Part shown: positions 33,944 through 42,773 of the stretch, piece by piece | How the letters are laid out: each line of letters opens with the position of its first letter | Position numbering within the stretch: the first letter of the stretch is position 1 | Assembly (NCBI GenBank): GCA_910588375.1 | Contig: CAJUQA010000002.1 | Location: 1-64,000, forward strand | DNA: 64,000 nt | Source: an uncultured Odoribacter sp. | GTDB lineage: Bacteria > Bacteroidota > Bacteroidia > Bacteroidales > Marinifilaceae | Direction: 5' to 3' | The notes under the pieces: generated by a model | What the model was told of the DNA's origin: nothing | What the model saw: the letters and a program-made list of their open reading frames with translations, nothing else | Database searches by the model: none | Position numbers and translations under genes: made by a program

Positions 33944-36079
33944 ATGGAGTTTTTTATGGATCCGGTGCAATTTCTTGCCGGAAAGACCGGAATCGAACCG
34001 GAATATATACGTAATCTGATTGCTTTGACTGAGGAGGGAGCGACGATTCCTTTTATTGCGCGCTACCGGAAGGAAAGGACCGGTAATATGGATGAGGTGA
34101 AGATTGCGGAACTGAGGGAGATGTATTGTCGTTTTCAGGAGTTGGAGAAGAGGAAAGCAAGTGTCATGGAAACTATCCGGCAGCAGGAGAAATTAACGGA
34201 CAGACTCGAACAGCAGATTCGCGAATGCGGGGATTTGCAGACACTGGAGGATATTTATCTTCCTTTCAAGCCGAAGAGACAGACGCGGGCGGCTAAAGCC
34301 AGGGAAAAGGGGTTGGAGCCGTTGGCAGCCATACTGATGAAGCAGGAAAACGGGGATGTGGAAGGACGGGCGGCCCGTTTTGTCAAGGGGGAAGTAAAAG
34401 ACGAGGCCGAAGCTTTGCAGGGTGCGAGGGATATTATTGCGGAATGGGTCAATGAAAGTGAAGCGGCACGCAGCCGCACCCGCCGGCAAGTGGAGCGGGA
34501 GGCTTTTGTGTGGGCGAAGGTGGTGAAAGGCAAGGAGAAGGAAGGGGAAAAGTATGCGGATTATTTTGATTTCCGGGAACCGTTGAAACGTTGTCCTTCC
34601 CATCGGATGTTGGCAATTCGGCGGGGAGAAGCCGAAGGCATACTGAAAGTGGGTGTCGAAATCAATGACGGGCAGGCTTTGGAAGGATTGGAGCGTATTT
34701 TTGTGAAGAATGACAATGATGCTTCGGAGCAGGTGAAAGTGGCGGTGAAAGATGCTTATAAACGTTTGCTTTTTCCTTCGGTCGAGTCGGAAAATCTGTT
34801 TCTTTTCAAGCAGAAAGCCGATGAAGAGGCCATACGGGTGTTTGCGGAGAATTTGCGGCAGTTATTGCTGGCACCGCCGTTGGGGAATAAAAGGGTATTG
34901 GGTATAGATCCGGGATTCCGGACGGGGTGTAAGGTGGTGTGTCTGGATGAAACGGGGCAGTTGCTGCATAACGAAACGATTTATCCGCATCCGCCTCATA
35001 GTGCATATAAACAAGCGGCAACCAAGGTTGTCCAGATGGTGGCTACTTATAATATTCAGGCCATAGCCATAGGAAACGGAACAGCCGGACGCGAGACGGA
35101 GTCGTTTATCCAAAATCTTCGTTATGACCGTAAGGTACAGGTGTTTGTGGTCAGTGAGAATGGAGCTTCGGTGTATTCCGCCTCCAAAATAGCCCGGGAG
35201 GAGTTTCCGGAATATGATGTGACGGTGCGAGGAGCGGTGTCTATCGGAAGGCGTCTGATGGATCCGTTAGCGGAATTGGTGAAAATAGATCCGAAGTCGA
35301 TAGGCGTTGGACAGTATCAGCATGATGTGGATCAGGTGAAGCTGAAAGAGACTCTGGACCGTGTTGTGGAGTCTTGTGTCAATCAGGTAGGCGTGAATGT
35401 GAATACGGCAAGCAAATACCTGCTTACGTATGTTTCGGGGTTGGGGCCGGTATTGGCTGAGAATATTGTGGAATATATCCGTGAAAACGGAAAGGTGAAA
35501 AGCCGGGATGAGTTGAAAAAAGTGAAGCGGATGGGGGCGAAGGCTTTTGAACAATGTGCGGGATTCCTGCGGATAGAGGAGGCGGAGAATCCTCTTGACA
35601 ATTCGTCGGTACATCCGGAATCTTATTATATGGTGGAACGGATAGCCCGTGATTTTGGGGTCAGTGTGAAGGATTTAATCGGTAATGAAGAATTGTGCAG
35701 CCGGATTGACCCGGCTAAATATACAGATGACAAAACGGGTTTGCTGACATTGAAAGATATTATCGAGGAGTTGAAGAAACCCGGAAGGGATCCCCGGAGG
35801 ATGGCTCGGGTGTTCAGTTTTGCAGAAGGCATCACCCGCATAGAGGATTTGCAGGAAGGGATGGTGTTGCCGGGTATAGTCACTAATATTACCAATTTCG
35901 GGGCTTTTGTCGATGTGGGCGTGCATCAGGACGGATTGGTGCATATATCCGAAATAGCCGACCGGTATATTTCGAATCCGGCGGAGGTGCTGTGCCTGCA
36001 TCAGCAGGTGCGGGTGAAAGTGATTCAGGTGGAACTGGAACGCAAACGGATCGGATTGTCTATCCGGCAGGCGGATTAA
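33944..36079 (+). CDS. tex: Tex-family S1 RNA-binding transcription accessory protein
   Basis: The 711-residue protein follows the Tex architecture. It has an N-terminal helical domain (GKTGIEPEYIRNLIALTEEGATIPFIARYRKE is the family opening, here within about residues 10-45), a YqgF/RNase H-like domain (VLGIDPGFRTGCKVVCLD), a helix-hairpin-helix region (NTASKYLLTYVSGLGPVLAENIV) and a C-terminal S1 domain (GIVTNITNFGAFVDVGVHQDGLVHISEIAD). Tex binds nucleic acid and affects transcription in several bacteria. Starts at 33944 (MEFFMD) and 33956 (MDPVQF) are both possible. It is divergent from the LolD-like gene. Confidence 0.92.
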   Translation: MEFFMDPVQFLAGKTGIEPEYIRNLIALTEEGATIPFIARYRKERTGNMDEVKIAELREMYCRFQELEKRKASVMETIRQQEKLTDRLEQQIRECGDLQTLEDIYLPFKPKRQTRAAKAREKGLEPLAAILMKQENGDVEGRAARFVKGEVKDEAEALQGARDIIAEWVNESEAARSRTRRQVEREAFVWAKVVKGKEKEGEKYADYFDFREPLKRCPSHRMLAIRRGEAEGILKVGVEINDGQALEGLERIFVKNDNDASEQVKVAVKDAYKRLLFPSVESENLFLFKQKADEEAIRVFAENLRQLLLAPPLGNKRVLGIDPGFRTGCKVVCLDETGQLLHNETIYPHPPHSAYKQAATKVVQMVATYNIQAIAIGNGTAGRETESFIQNLRYDRKVQVFVVSENGASVYSASKIAREEFPEYDVTVRGAVSIGRRLMDPLAELVKIDPKSIGVGQYQHDVDQVKLKETLDRVVESCVNQVGVNVNTASKYLLTYVSGLGPVLAENIVEYIRENGKVKSRDELKKVKRMGAKAFEQCAGFLRIEEAENPLDNSSVHPESYYMVERIARDFGVSVKDLIGNEELCSRIDPAKYTDDKTGLLTLKDIIEELKKPGRDPRRMARVFSFAEGITRIEDLQEGMVLPGIVTNITNFGAFVDVGVHQDGLVHISEIADRYISNPAEVLCLHQQVRVKVIQVELERKRIGLSIRQAD

Positions 36080-36089
36080 GCCAGTGCGC

Positions 36090-36989
36090 TTATTTTGTCC
36101 CTTTGTAAATTAGCAGCATACCAATGATGACCAGCAGCAGGTCGATGAATTTGGTTTTCAGATTCTTTTCCCGAAACAGGATAGCTCCGGCTATAAAGGT
36201 GACGACAACGCCACTGCGTCTCACTAAGGATATGACGGAAATCATGGAGCCTGCGTGACTTAAGGCGTAGAAATAAACAAAATCGGCCAGGAGTAAGAAA
36301 ATTGAAATAAAAGGGATGCTCCATTTCCATCGGAAAGGGGTGGTATGTTCGCGTCCGGGATACCATATTGCCAGTACGATTCCTCCCATTAGAAGCAGTT
36401 GGTAGAAATTGAACCAGATTTGTACGTTCAGCCGGTCAATACGGGTGAGCAGAAATTTGTCGTATAGGCCGCTGAGAGCTCCGCTCACAACAGCCAGTGC
36501 CATGAAAAGAATCCATTTGTTGCGATGGAAGCGGATGCCTTCTTTTTTCCCGCTCCAGGACAGAAGATATAAGGAGACGAGGGCTAATGATATTCCCGAC
36601 CATTGCCAGTAATTCAGGCGTTCGCCGAAAATACAGACGGCCCCGGTTAGGGTAAGTACGGGTTGGGTTGCCTTGATAGGGGAAGCAATGGTCAGCGGCA
36701 GGTGTTTGATGGCGAAATAGGCGAATATCCAGGAGGATAATACAATCACGGCTTTCAGTAATAATAAAGCGTGGTCGGCAGGGCAAATGGAGGGCAGAAA
36801 AAAAGACGTATTCCGGATGGTATCCGGAAAAAAACAGGATAGGATGACAATGGGAGATAAAAACAGACAGCAGAAAAGGATGTTCAGAAAAAGAACGGGC
36901 AGAACCGCATTGCCGGAAAGGGAGATTTTTTTGAATATATCGTATAGCCCCAGTAGCGTGGCAGAAACAAAAGCCGGAATAATCCACAT
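36090..36989 (-). CDS. EamA-family (DMT) transporter
   Basis: This 299-residue integral membrane protein has ten predicted spans in two five-span halves, as in EamA/DMT carriers. The first half contains LPLTIASPIKATQPVLTLTGAVCIFGE and the second VISLVRRSGVVVTFIAGAILFREK, the matching end-of-repeat motifs. Substrates of such carriers range from amino acids to sugars and nucleotides, and the sequence does not say which. It ends 10 bp from the convergent tex gene. Confidence 0.88.
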   Translation of the reverse strand: MWIIPAFVSATLLGLYDIFKKISLSGNAVLPVLFLNILFCCLFLSPIVILSCFFPDTIRNTSFFLPSICPADHALLLLKAVIVLSSWIFAYFAIKHLPLTIASPIKATQPVLTLTGAVCIFGERLNYWQWSGISLALVSLYLLSWSGKKEGIRFHRNKWILFMALAVVSGALSGLYDKFLLTRIDRLNVQIWFNFYQLLLMGGIVLAIWYPGREHTTPFRWKWSIPFISIFLLLADFVYFYALSHAGSMISVISLVRRSGVVVTFIAGAILFREKNLKTKFIDLLLVIIGMLLIYKGTK

Positions 36990-37009
36990 GGTGAAAGTAT
37001 TAAGTGCCG

Positions 37010-37017
37010 CAAAAATA
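37010..37017 (-). promoter_or_regulatory. -7 box for the EamA transporter
   Basis: The minus strand reads TATTTTTG, a full TAnnTTTG match, 20 bp upstream of the start at 36989. Confidence 0.45.
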
Positions 37018-37075
37018 TAAATTGCACTTAAAATAAAAAAATAGCCGTGCGCTGATGGGATAATTAACTAAAAAA

Positions 37076-37106
37076 TTTGTTTCTTTATTCTTGTTTGTTA
37101 TCTTTG
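37076..37106 (+). promoter_or_regulatory. Promoter of the Cys-rich hypothetical gene
   Basis: TTTG (37076-37079), 19 bp and TATCTTTG (37099-37106) match the Bacteroidetes consensus fully. The start site would be near 37113. Confidence 0.65.
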
Positions 37107-37201
37107 TAAAGAATTTTAATAATTTTATTATATGATGCGGTGTGTGTGTCTTACTATGTATAAAGAAGAAATTTTTGGTTGTTCCACATAAATTTTTTGT
37201 T

Positions 37202-38011
37202 GTGTCGAAAAAAGAGTTAGAAAAATTACGGGAAGCGGGTTTTGTTCCGGGTATTTATAATTTTTGTGATAAATGGTGTGAGAAGTGTACTCTGAAGTCC
37301 AAGTGCATGAGTTATGTCGTGGGGAAGAAGATGGAGGAAAAATTAGGAAAGACTCTGGAAGAAAGCTTGTATACGAAACAGGAAGCTACGTGGGTTTATC
37401 TGAAGAATATTTTTGATACTACCTATGAAATCTTGCATGAGCTGGCGGAAGAGAGGGGAATAAATATGGAAGATATTTATGCGGCCGAAGATATAGAAAA
37501 AGGATTTTGGCCGGGTGAGGGGGAGGATGCTCTGCAAGAGGTGGAGTGCAGTAAACTGGGGGAGTCTGTTTCTCAGATTGTACAGGTATGTATCATTTAT
37601 GAAAATTTGTGTGAAGGGTGTCTGGAAAAGGTATTTGCGGTTCTGGATGAAAAGGAGTGGACCGCGGAATCTCCGGAGGGGAAGGAAACGGAGGATGCTC
37701 TGGATAGAATCAATTGGTATATAGATGTTATTCCAAGCAAGATAAGAAAGGCTTTGCTTGCTTTTTATCATAGCCGTGAGGCAGCTGATAACCGGGAAAT
37801 GTATGAATATGAGTGTAACGGTTCTGCCAAGGTGGTTTTGGCGGCTATTGGGAATTCTTATATGGCTTGGGAAACGTTGAAAAAATATTGCACTTTACCG
37901 GTAATTAAGGATATTATGCATCTGCAGGTTGTTCTGGAACAGTTGCAGCGGGATATTGAAACGCAATTTCCGGAGGTTCATAAGTTCCGTAGACCGGGAT
38001 TTGATGATTGA
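37202..38011 (+). CDS. Cysteine-motif hypothetical protein
   Basis: I do not recognise a named family. The start is unclear: there is no in-frame ATG, and GTG codons at 37142 and 37202 are the candidates. I use 37202, which begins SKKELEKLREAG. About 20 residues in lies YNFCDKWCEKCTLKSKC, a C-x3-C-x2-C-x6-C cluster that could bind zinc or an Fe-S cluster. Two more cysteines in ENLCEGCLEK form a second C-x2-C near the middle. The rest is acidic and helical. The gene is single, with its own strong promoter and a terminator at 38031-38062. The length is about 269 residues. Confidence 0.7.
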   Translation: MSKKELEKLREAGFVPGIYNFCDKWCEKCTLKSKCMSYVVGKKMEEKLGKTLEESLYTKQEATWVYLKNIFDTTYEILHELAEERGINMEDIYAAEDIEKGFWPGEGEDALQEVECSKLGESVSQIVQVCIIYENLCEGCLEKVFAVLDEKEWTAESPEGKETEDALDRINWYIDVIPSKIRKALLAFYHSREAADNREMYEYECNGSAKVVLAAIGNSYMAWETLKKYCTLPVIKDIMHLQVVLEQLQRDIETQFPEVHKFRRPGFDD

Positions 38012-38030
38012 AATAGAGTATAATTCTAAA

Positions 38031-38062
38031 ATAAGACCATATTACAACCCATATGGTCTTAT
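38031..38062. terminator. Bidirectional terminator
   Basis: ATAAGACCATAT and ATATGGTCTTAT pair over 12 bp with an 8-nt loop, with an A-run before and TTTATT after. It lies between the converging Cys-motif gene and the AsmA-like gene. Confidence 0.8.
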
Positions 38063-38073
38063 TTTATTGATTA

Positions 38074-40023
38074 TTATCTGAACAGTTTGTTCAATTCTTT
38101 CATGAGGCCTTTTCTGCCTTTTTTTCTCAATTCTTTTTCTGCTTCTTTCTGAATGGTTTTTAAGGCTTTGGATAAATCCGGTTTTACTTCCGGTTGCTTT
38201 AAAGTACCTTCGATTTTGATGTCCAGGTCCAGATTTTCAATGTTGTTTGAACCGGGAATATTTTTCAGGATATTTTCAATGTCTTTCCCGAAATATTTCC
38301 GTTGGACATTCAGTGAAAGATTATACGCTATATTTCCTTCCGCACTTTGAAAACCGTAGATAATGGCCGGATTGCCGGCTAAGGTGGTTTTGAACGGTTT
38401 CACCGTCAGATTTCCTTCTTGTATTTCAAATTCAATTTTTAAGGCACTGATGCTGATGCGGTTTAGTTCTTCATTTTTGAGGGTGGAGGCTAATTTTTGT
38501 AGTATGGGATTCCGGTCGATCACTATGTTTTGGGAGGTGATGTATCCGTTGCCGTTAGCCGTTTTTAGGTTTAATGCTCCGTTTGAAGTCTCTGCAGCCA
38601 GTTTGATATTTCCTTTGACATGGTGGGCGGTTAGTTGGCCCCAAAGCAGTTTTTTTATGTCTGTCTGGAGGCGTACAGCAAGATTGGCAGGTGACAGCGA
38701 AATACCGTGCTTTCCCGGATGGGGAAGGCTGTCCGGAATATGTTCATATTTCCCGTTGAATGTCAGGTCGGTATACAGATTTCCTTCTATGTTTGTATTT
38801 TTGAATGGGAGGGCTTTTTTCAGATGGGTAAAGTCAATATTGCCTTTGACACTGCCTTTCAAGTCGGGATTAACAGGATTGACAACTTGCAGGTTCATGG
38901 TGAACGGATTATCGGCGGTGGTGAATGTAAGCCGTTGCAGATTGATTCGGGTGGAGTCCACAGGCCCTCCCGGATTGTTGATTTGTAAATTCACTTGGAT
39001 GTCATTGACAGATTCCGGCAAATCGGGATATTTCAGACTGGCGTCGTGGATAGTCAATTCTGCATGAAGGTGGGGCAGATGGCCGGTATAGCAACTGCCT
39101 TGGGCGGTGGCGTCCAGGGTGAAATCCCCTGTGGTCTGAATGCCGTCGAATTGTTTGCGGAGTGGTGTGGGTAGTAGAGCCAGCAGGTTTTCAAAGCGGG
39201 TGTCCGGAGCTTTTAATTGAAGATCCAGGTTGTATTGCTCTTTTTCAATACCAATCCGACCGTTTAAGATGAGTTTTAACTCATTGACCGATATTGTGTT
39301 CTCTTGTAGGTCGAATAGCCGTTCCTGGAAATTGGCTGAAATCTCACTTTCCCATTGGAGGTCTGTATTGTTGAGCCATTGGAGATTGCCTTGGCGGAAT
39401 GAGATAGCTTTTGCCGATAAGCTTGTTTTCAATAGGGTTTGTGTTTCGGCGAGATTGCCTGATAAGTTCAGGTCTAACCGGTCCGTCCGGACGTAAGTGC
39501 CGGTTGTTTCATCTCTGTAATCGACAGAAAGGTTTTCTATGCGTATATCGTTGAGTCTGATTTCTCCGGTATCTTCTTTGGAGGATGTGTCCGTGGAGCT
39601 GTTGGTAGAGGGAGACGAGTGAGAATCCTGGAGAAAAATATCCCAGTTCGAATGGCCCGTTGCGGAAATTTGGGGTGTAAAACGAGCATCTTTTAGCAGG
39701 AGGCGGTTGACAACTACTTCTTTGCCTTTTAAAAGCGAGATTACGTTTACCGAGGCATTGAGCTGGGGAATACGTAAAAGTGTGTCTCCGGCAAATTCCT
39801 TTTTACCGGAAAGAGTAATGTACCGGATGCTGACATTCAGGTCTGGAAAACTTTTGAACATGCTGAGATGGATGGACTCTATATGAAAGCGGGCATCGGT
39901 GTGTCTGGCTGTTTGTTTTTCAATAATGCCGGTTATATTGTTGCGGAGAAAAACCGGAAGCAGGAGAAGCAATAAGATAAAAAGTGCCACCAGGCTTCCT
40001 GTGATAATCAGAATTTTTTTCAT
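38074..40023 (-). CDS. AsmA-family envelope protein
   Basis: This 649-residue protein has one N-terminal span (about 4-26, ILIITGSLVALFILLLLLLPVFL) and a long periplasmic beta-rich part. RFHIESIHLSMFKSFPDLNVSI is typical of AsmA, and the C-terminal LKIEFEIQEGNLTVKPFKTTLAG is the AsmA_2 pattern. AsmA-like proteins bridge the envelope and are thought to move phospholipids to the outer membrane. The acidic, serine-rich segment at about 135-155 is a probable linker. The basic C-terminus (KKGRKGLMKELNKLF) may touch the membrane. Confidence 0.88.
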   Translation of the reverse strand: MKKILIITGSLVALFILLLLLLPVFLRNNITGIIEKQTARHTDARFHIESIHLSMFKSFPDLNVSIRYITLSGKKEFAGDTLLRIPQLNASVNVISLLKGKEVVVNRLLLKDARFTPQISATGHSNWDIFLQDSHSSPSTNSSTDTSSKEDTGEIRLNDIRIENLSVDYRDETTGTYVRTDRLDLNLSGNLAETQTLLKTSLSAKAISFRQGNLQWLNNTDLQWESEISANFQERLFDLQENTISVNELKLILNGRIGIEKEQYNLDLQLKAPDTRFENLLALLPTPLRKQFDGIQTTGDFTLDATAQGSCYTGHLPHLHAELTIHDASLKYPDLPESVNDIQVNLQINNPGGPVDSTRINLQRLTFTTADNPFTMNLQVVNPVNPDLKGSVKGNIDFTHLKKALPFKNTNIEGNLYTDLTFNGKYEHIPDSLPHPGKHGISLSPANLAVRLQTDIKKLLWGQLTAHHVKGNIKLAAETSNGALNLKTANGNGYITSQNIVIDRNPILQKLASTLKNEELNRISISALKIEFEIQEGNLTVKPFKTTLAGNPAIIYGFQSAEGNIAYNLSLNVQRKYFGKDIENILKNIPGSNNIENLDLDIKIEGTLKQPEVKPDLSKALKTIQKEAEKELRKKGRKGLMKELNKLFR

Positions 40024-40062
40024 ATATGCTGTGGATTATCCATTTACGCAAAGTTAAGGAAT

Positions 40063-40617
40063 TTACCTGAAATAAGGTTTTATTTTCTTCAGTTTATGGA
40101 AAGGAAGCACCCGGTGTTTTCGGAGGGTGTCGTATGTAACGGCTCCGTATTTTTTCCGGGCCTGAAAGATAAGCACAACGTCTTCGTATTCCAGATAGGG
40201 ATGTTTCAGTATCTCCTTGAAAGTAAGTGCTTCAAAATCCTTTTTACGGATGAGGGCTGGATTGACAGTCAGGAGATGGGCGGAGGAATCGATATTGAAA
40301 TAAGTCATATTCAATTCTTTTAATTGGTTGACAGTATGGAAGCCGCCCAAACGTTCGCGGTAAGTCAGAATGCGACGGGCATAGTAGGGCCCGATTCCTT
40401 TTATTCGGATCAGAGACAGGCTATCGGCCTGGTTTAATTCTAAAACAGAGTATTGTTTTTCCGGTATCTGAGAAAAATTGGTATCGGGCAAGATAATTTC
40501 TTCCAATAAAAAAAATGTATCCCTGCCTCCTGAAAATTGTCTGGGAAGTACCACCAAAAGAATAATCAGGGTTGTCAATACCCATAATCCTTTTTGTTCA
40601 TAATGATAGAGTAACAT
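40063..40617 (-). CDS. Membrane-anchored helix-hairpin-helix (ComEA-like) protein
   Basis: The 184-residue protein has an N-terminal membrane span (about 11-27) and then helix-hairpin-helix repeats. LNQADSLSLIRIKGIGPYYARRILTYRERLGGF and a second weaker copy (ALTFKEILKHPYLEYEDVVLIFQARKKYG) are visible in part here. Such motifs bind DNA without sequence preference, as in the competence protein ComEA. It lies 39 bp upstream of the AsmA-like gene on the same strand. DNA uptake is only one possible role; the anchored form suggests a surface or periplasmic DNA-binding task. Confidence 0.85.
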   Translation of the reverse strand: MLLYHYEQKGLWVLTTLIILLVVLPRQFSGGRDTFFLLEEIILPDTNFSQIPEKQYSVLELNQADSLSLIRIKGIGPYYARRILTYRERLGGFHTVNQLKELNMTYFNIDSSAHLLTVNPALIRKKDFEALTFKEILKHPYLEYEDVVLIFQARKKYGAVTYDTLRKHRVLPFHKLKKIKPYFR

Positions 40618-40754
40618 GGCACATACGTTTTATATTCAGGTATAAGTTACGAAAATTCTTTCGATTTTCAATACTTTTTGTCCTGTTTTGATTCTATAAG
40701 AACAAGAAATTTCGGGTGTCGTCAAAAAAACTATAAAATAATTCATTGCTTTTT

Positions 40755-40785
40755 TTTGCAAGAAAAAGAAATCTCCCTATCTTTG
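40755..40785 (+). promoter_or_regulatory. Promoter of tRNA-Lys
   Basis: TTTG (40755-40758), 19 bp and TATCTTTG (40778-40785) are a full consensus match, 22 bp upstream of the tRNA. Confidence 0.7.
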
Positions 40786-40807
40786 CACCCGCAATTAAGC
40801 GGAATCC

Positions 40808-40880
40808 GATTCGCTAGCTCAGTCGGTAGAGCACAACACTTTTAATGTTGGGGTCCTGGGTTCGAATCCCAGGCGGATCA
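40808..40880 (+). tRNA. tRNA-Lys (anticodon TTT)
   Basis: A 73-nt cloverleaf. The acceptor strands GATTCGC and GCGGATC pair with one G-U, the D-arm has GCTC...GAGC, the anticodon loop is CTTTTAA with anticodon TTT, and the T-arm is CTGGG-TTCGAAT-CCCAG. CCA is not encoded. Confidence 0.97.
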
Positions 40881-40884
40881 CGAG

Positions 40885-40913
40885 AAGCAACCTTTTGAAG
40901 AGGTTGCTTTTTT
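40885..40913 (+). terminator. Terminator after tRNA-Lys
   Basis: AAGCAACCT and AGGTTGCTT form a 9-bp stem with a short loop, followed by T4. It ends the tRNA transcript 31 bp before the aminotransferase gene, which therefore needs its own promoter. Confidence 0.85.
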
Positions 40914-40943
40914 GTTTAATGCTTGTATTTTAATTTGTCAGAG

Positions 40944-42032
40944 ATGGAAAAATATCCGATACCCATGGTTCCCGGCCCGGTTTCCGTGCCGCAGGAGATT
41001 TTGAATGTGGCGGCCTGTAATTACGGTTCTGCCGATTTGGAAAAAGAATATGTGGATTTATATGTTTCGACGCAGAAGGCTTTGCAGAAGATCATGCGTA
41101 CGAAAAACCAGGTGGTGATACAGAGCGGGGAAGGGATGCTGGCGTTATGGAGTGCTTTGAAAAGTACGCTTGTTCCCGGAGACCGGGTGCTGGCGCTGTC
41201 GACCGGTTTGTTTGGTTACGGGATAGGTACGATGGCGGAGACGATAGGGTGTGAGGTTCGGACTGTGGGGTTCGGTTTTGACGAGTCGATAGATGATTTT
41301 GAATTGGTGGAGAAGGCGATATGTGAATTTTCACCGAAGATGATTACGATGGTGCAGAATGAGACTCCCAGCGGCACGGTGAATCCGGTGGATAAAATCG
41401 GGGCTTTGAAAGAAAAATACGGTATACCTTTGTTGTATGTGGATGCGGTGTCCGGTATTGGCGGAAGTGATATTAAAGTGGATGAATGGCATGTGGATCT
41501 GTGTCTGGGCGGAACCCAGAAATGTCTTTCCGCTCCCGCCAGCATGTCTTTTTTATCTGTGAGCGATAAAGCTTGGGAAATCATCGAGGAGACCGGATAT
41601 GTCGGTTACGATGCCTTGCAGCCTTTCCGTTTTGCCGTGAAGCAGCGTTATTTCCCTTATACACCCTATTGGCAGGGAACCGCTCAGTTGCACAAGGCCT
41701 GCGAGTTGATATTAAAGGAGGGATTAGCGAAAGTGGTTGCACGTCATATTAAGGTGGCGGAATATTGCCGGGAACGTTCTCTCGGTATGGGGTTGGAATT
41801 GTTTCCGCAGCCGGGGGCGATTTTGTCACCAACCGTGACTGCCTTATGTGTACCGGCGAAAATGTCATGGAAGAAATTGGATGAAAGTCTGAGGATGCGG
41901 GGGGTAGTGGTTGGAGGAAATTACGGATGCCTGGCGGGGAAGGTGTTCCGTATCGGTCACATGGGTTCACAGGCCGATATGGCGTTGGTGAAGGAGGCGA
42001 TGGATATTCTGGAAAGTGTGGTTCATGGGTAA
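40944..42032 (+). CDS. Class V aminotransferase (alanine-glyoxylate type)
   Basis: This PLP enzyme of 362 residues belongs to the group of alanine-glyoxylate and serine-pyruvate aminotransferases. MVPGPVSVPQEIL opens the fold, SGEGMLALWSALKS binds the phosphate, LLYVDAVSGIGGSDIKVDEW holds the cofactor aspartate, and GGTQKCLSAP holds the Schiff-base lysine. VFRIGHMG is the C-terminal substrate arginine motif. I use the ATG at 40944; the frame is open to a TTG at 40923. It could also serve in serine or 2-aminoethylphosphonate metabolism, as these subgroups are hard to separate by eye. Confidence 0.85.
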   Translation: MEKYPIPMVPGPVSVPQEILNVAACNYGSADLEKEYVDLYVSTQKALQKIMRTKNQVVIQSGEGMLALWSALKSTLVPGDRVLALSTGLFGYGIGTMAETIGCEVRTVGFGFDESIDDFELVEKAICEFSPKMITMVQNETPSGTVNPVDKIGALKEKYGIPLLYVDAVSGIGGSDIKVDEWHVDLCLGGTQKCLSAPASMSFLSVSDKAWEIIEETGYVGYDALQPFRFAVKQRYFPYTPYWQGTAQLHKACELILKEGLAKVVARHIKVAEYCRERSLGMGLELFPQPGAILSPTVTALCVPAKMSWKKLDESLRMRGVVVGGNYGCLAGKVFRIGHMGSQADMALVKEAMDILESVVHG

Positions 42033-42117
42033 ATCCTGCTGCATTCGGGTGTTTTGTTGTAACTGTTTGCCGAGGGAAACGTAGACTTGTGGAATTTCGG
42101 ATTTTAAGTGGTCGGAT

Positions 42118-42405
42118 ATGTTGGAATGGTTAGAAGCACATCAGTTGCCTTGTTTGGTGAGGCATTATGTGGGTGTGGAATGCCCGGGATGCGGCTTTCA
42201 GACTGCGTTCTTTTTGTTGTTGCGCGGAGATTGGAAAGCGGCTTTTGGGGCTTATCCCGCTTTATACCCGTTGATTTTGTTTGTTGTGTTGGGGGTGTTG
42301 AGAATCTGCGGTGTAAAAAAAATTGATCCGGTGTGGTTAAAAATTACCGGTTTTGCTTGTTTGGCAACAATTTTAATATCATATTTGCTAAAATTAACAA
42401 ATTAA
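42118..42405 (+). CDS. DUF2752 small membrane protein
   Basis: The 95-residue protein has the DUF2752 signature CPGCGFQTAFFLLLRGDW, and two or three spans follow (YPLILFVVLGVLRICG, ITGFACLATILISYLL). The CPGCG cysteines could bind metal. The family's function is unknown. It is followed by another small membrane protein with cysteines, and the four genes 42118-44344 run in one direction with short gaps. Confidence 0.88.
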   Translation: MLEWLEAHQLPCLVRHYVGVECPGCGFQTAFFLLLRGDWKAAFGAYPALYPLILFVVLGVLRICGVKKIDPVWLKITGFACLATILISYLLKLTN

Positions 42406-42440
42406 ATTGTTCGGATTTATATTACTTAAAAATTAGAAAG

Positions 42441-42758
42441 ATGGAACAAAATAGAATGGATTTACCGAATTCTACCCTTGTTTTGGTATTGGGCATTTTA
42501 TCGTTGATATTTTGCTGGTGTTATGGTTTTGTAGGATTGATTCTCGGAATCATAGCCGTGGCGTTGTCCGGCAGTCCCAGGCGTATGTACCGGGAGAATC
42601 CGGAGAATTATTTTGAACCTTCGTATAAAAATCTGAATGCGGGACGTGTATGCGGGATTATCGGTATTTGTATCTCGGCATTGATTATCGTGTTTGTGAT
42701 TTTGATTGTGCTGGGGATTGTTGCGGCCGGAATGAGTGCGTTGCCTTATAATATCTAA
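42441..42758 (+). CDS. CCC-motif small membrane protein
   Basis: This 105-residue protein has two long hydrophobic segments (about 12-42 and 68-98) separated by a basic/acidic loop (SPRRMYRENPENYFEPSYKNLNAG). The first holds FCWCYGFVGLILGIIAVALSGS, as in CCC-motif/DUF4190-like membrane proteins of Bacteroidetes. The function is unknown. The start MEQNRMDLP lacks any upstream family-like residues, although the frame is open to 42333. Confidence 0.82.
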   Translation: MEQNRMDLPNSTLVLVLGILSLIFCWCYGFVGLILGIIAVALSGSPRRMYRENPENYFEPSYKNLNAGRVCGIIGICISALIIVFVILIVLGIVAAGMSALPYNI

Positions 42759-42773
42759 ATATAGAATAGCATC

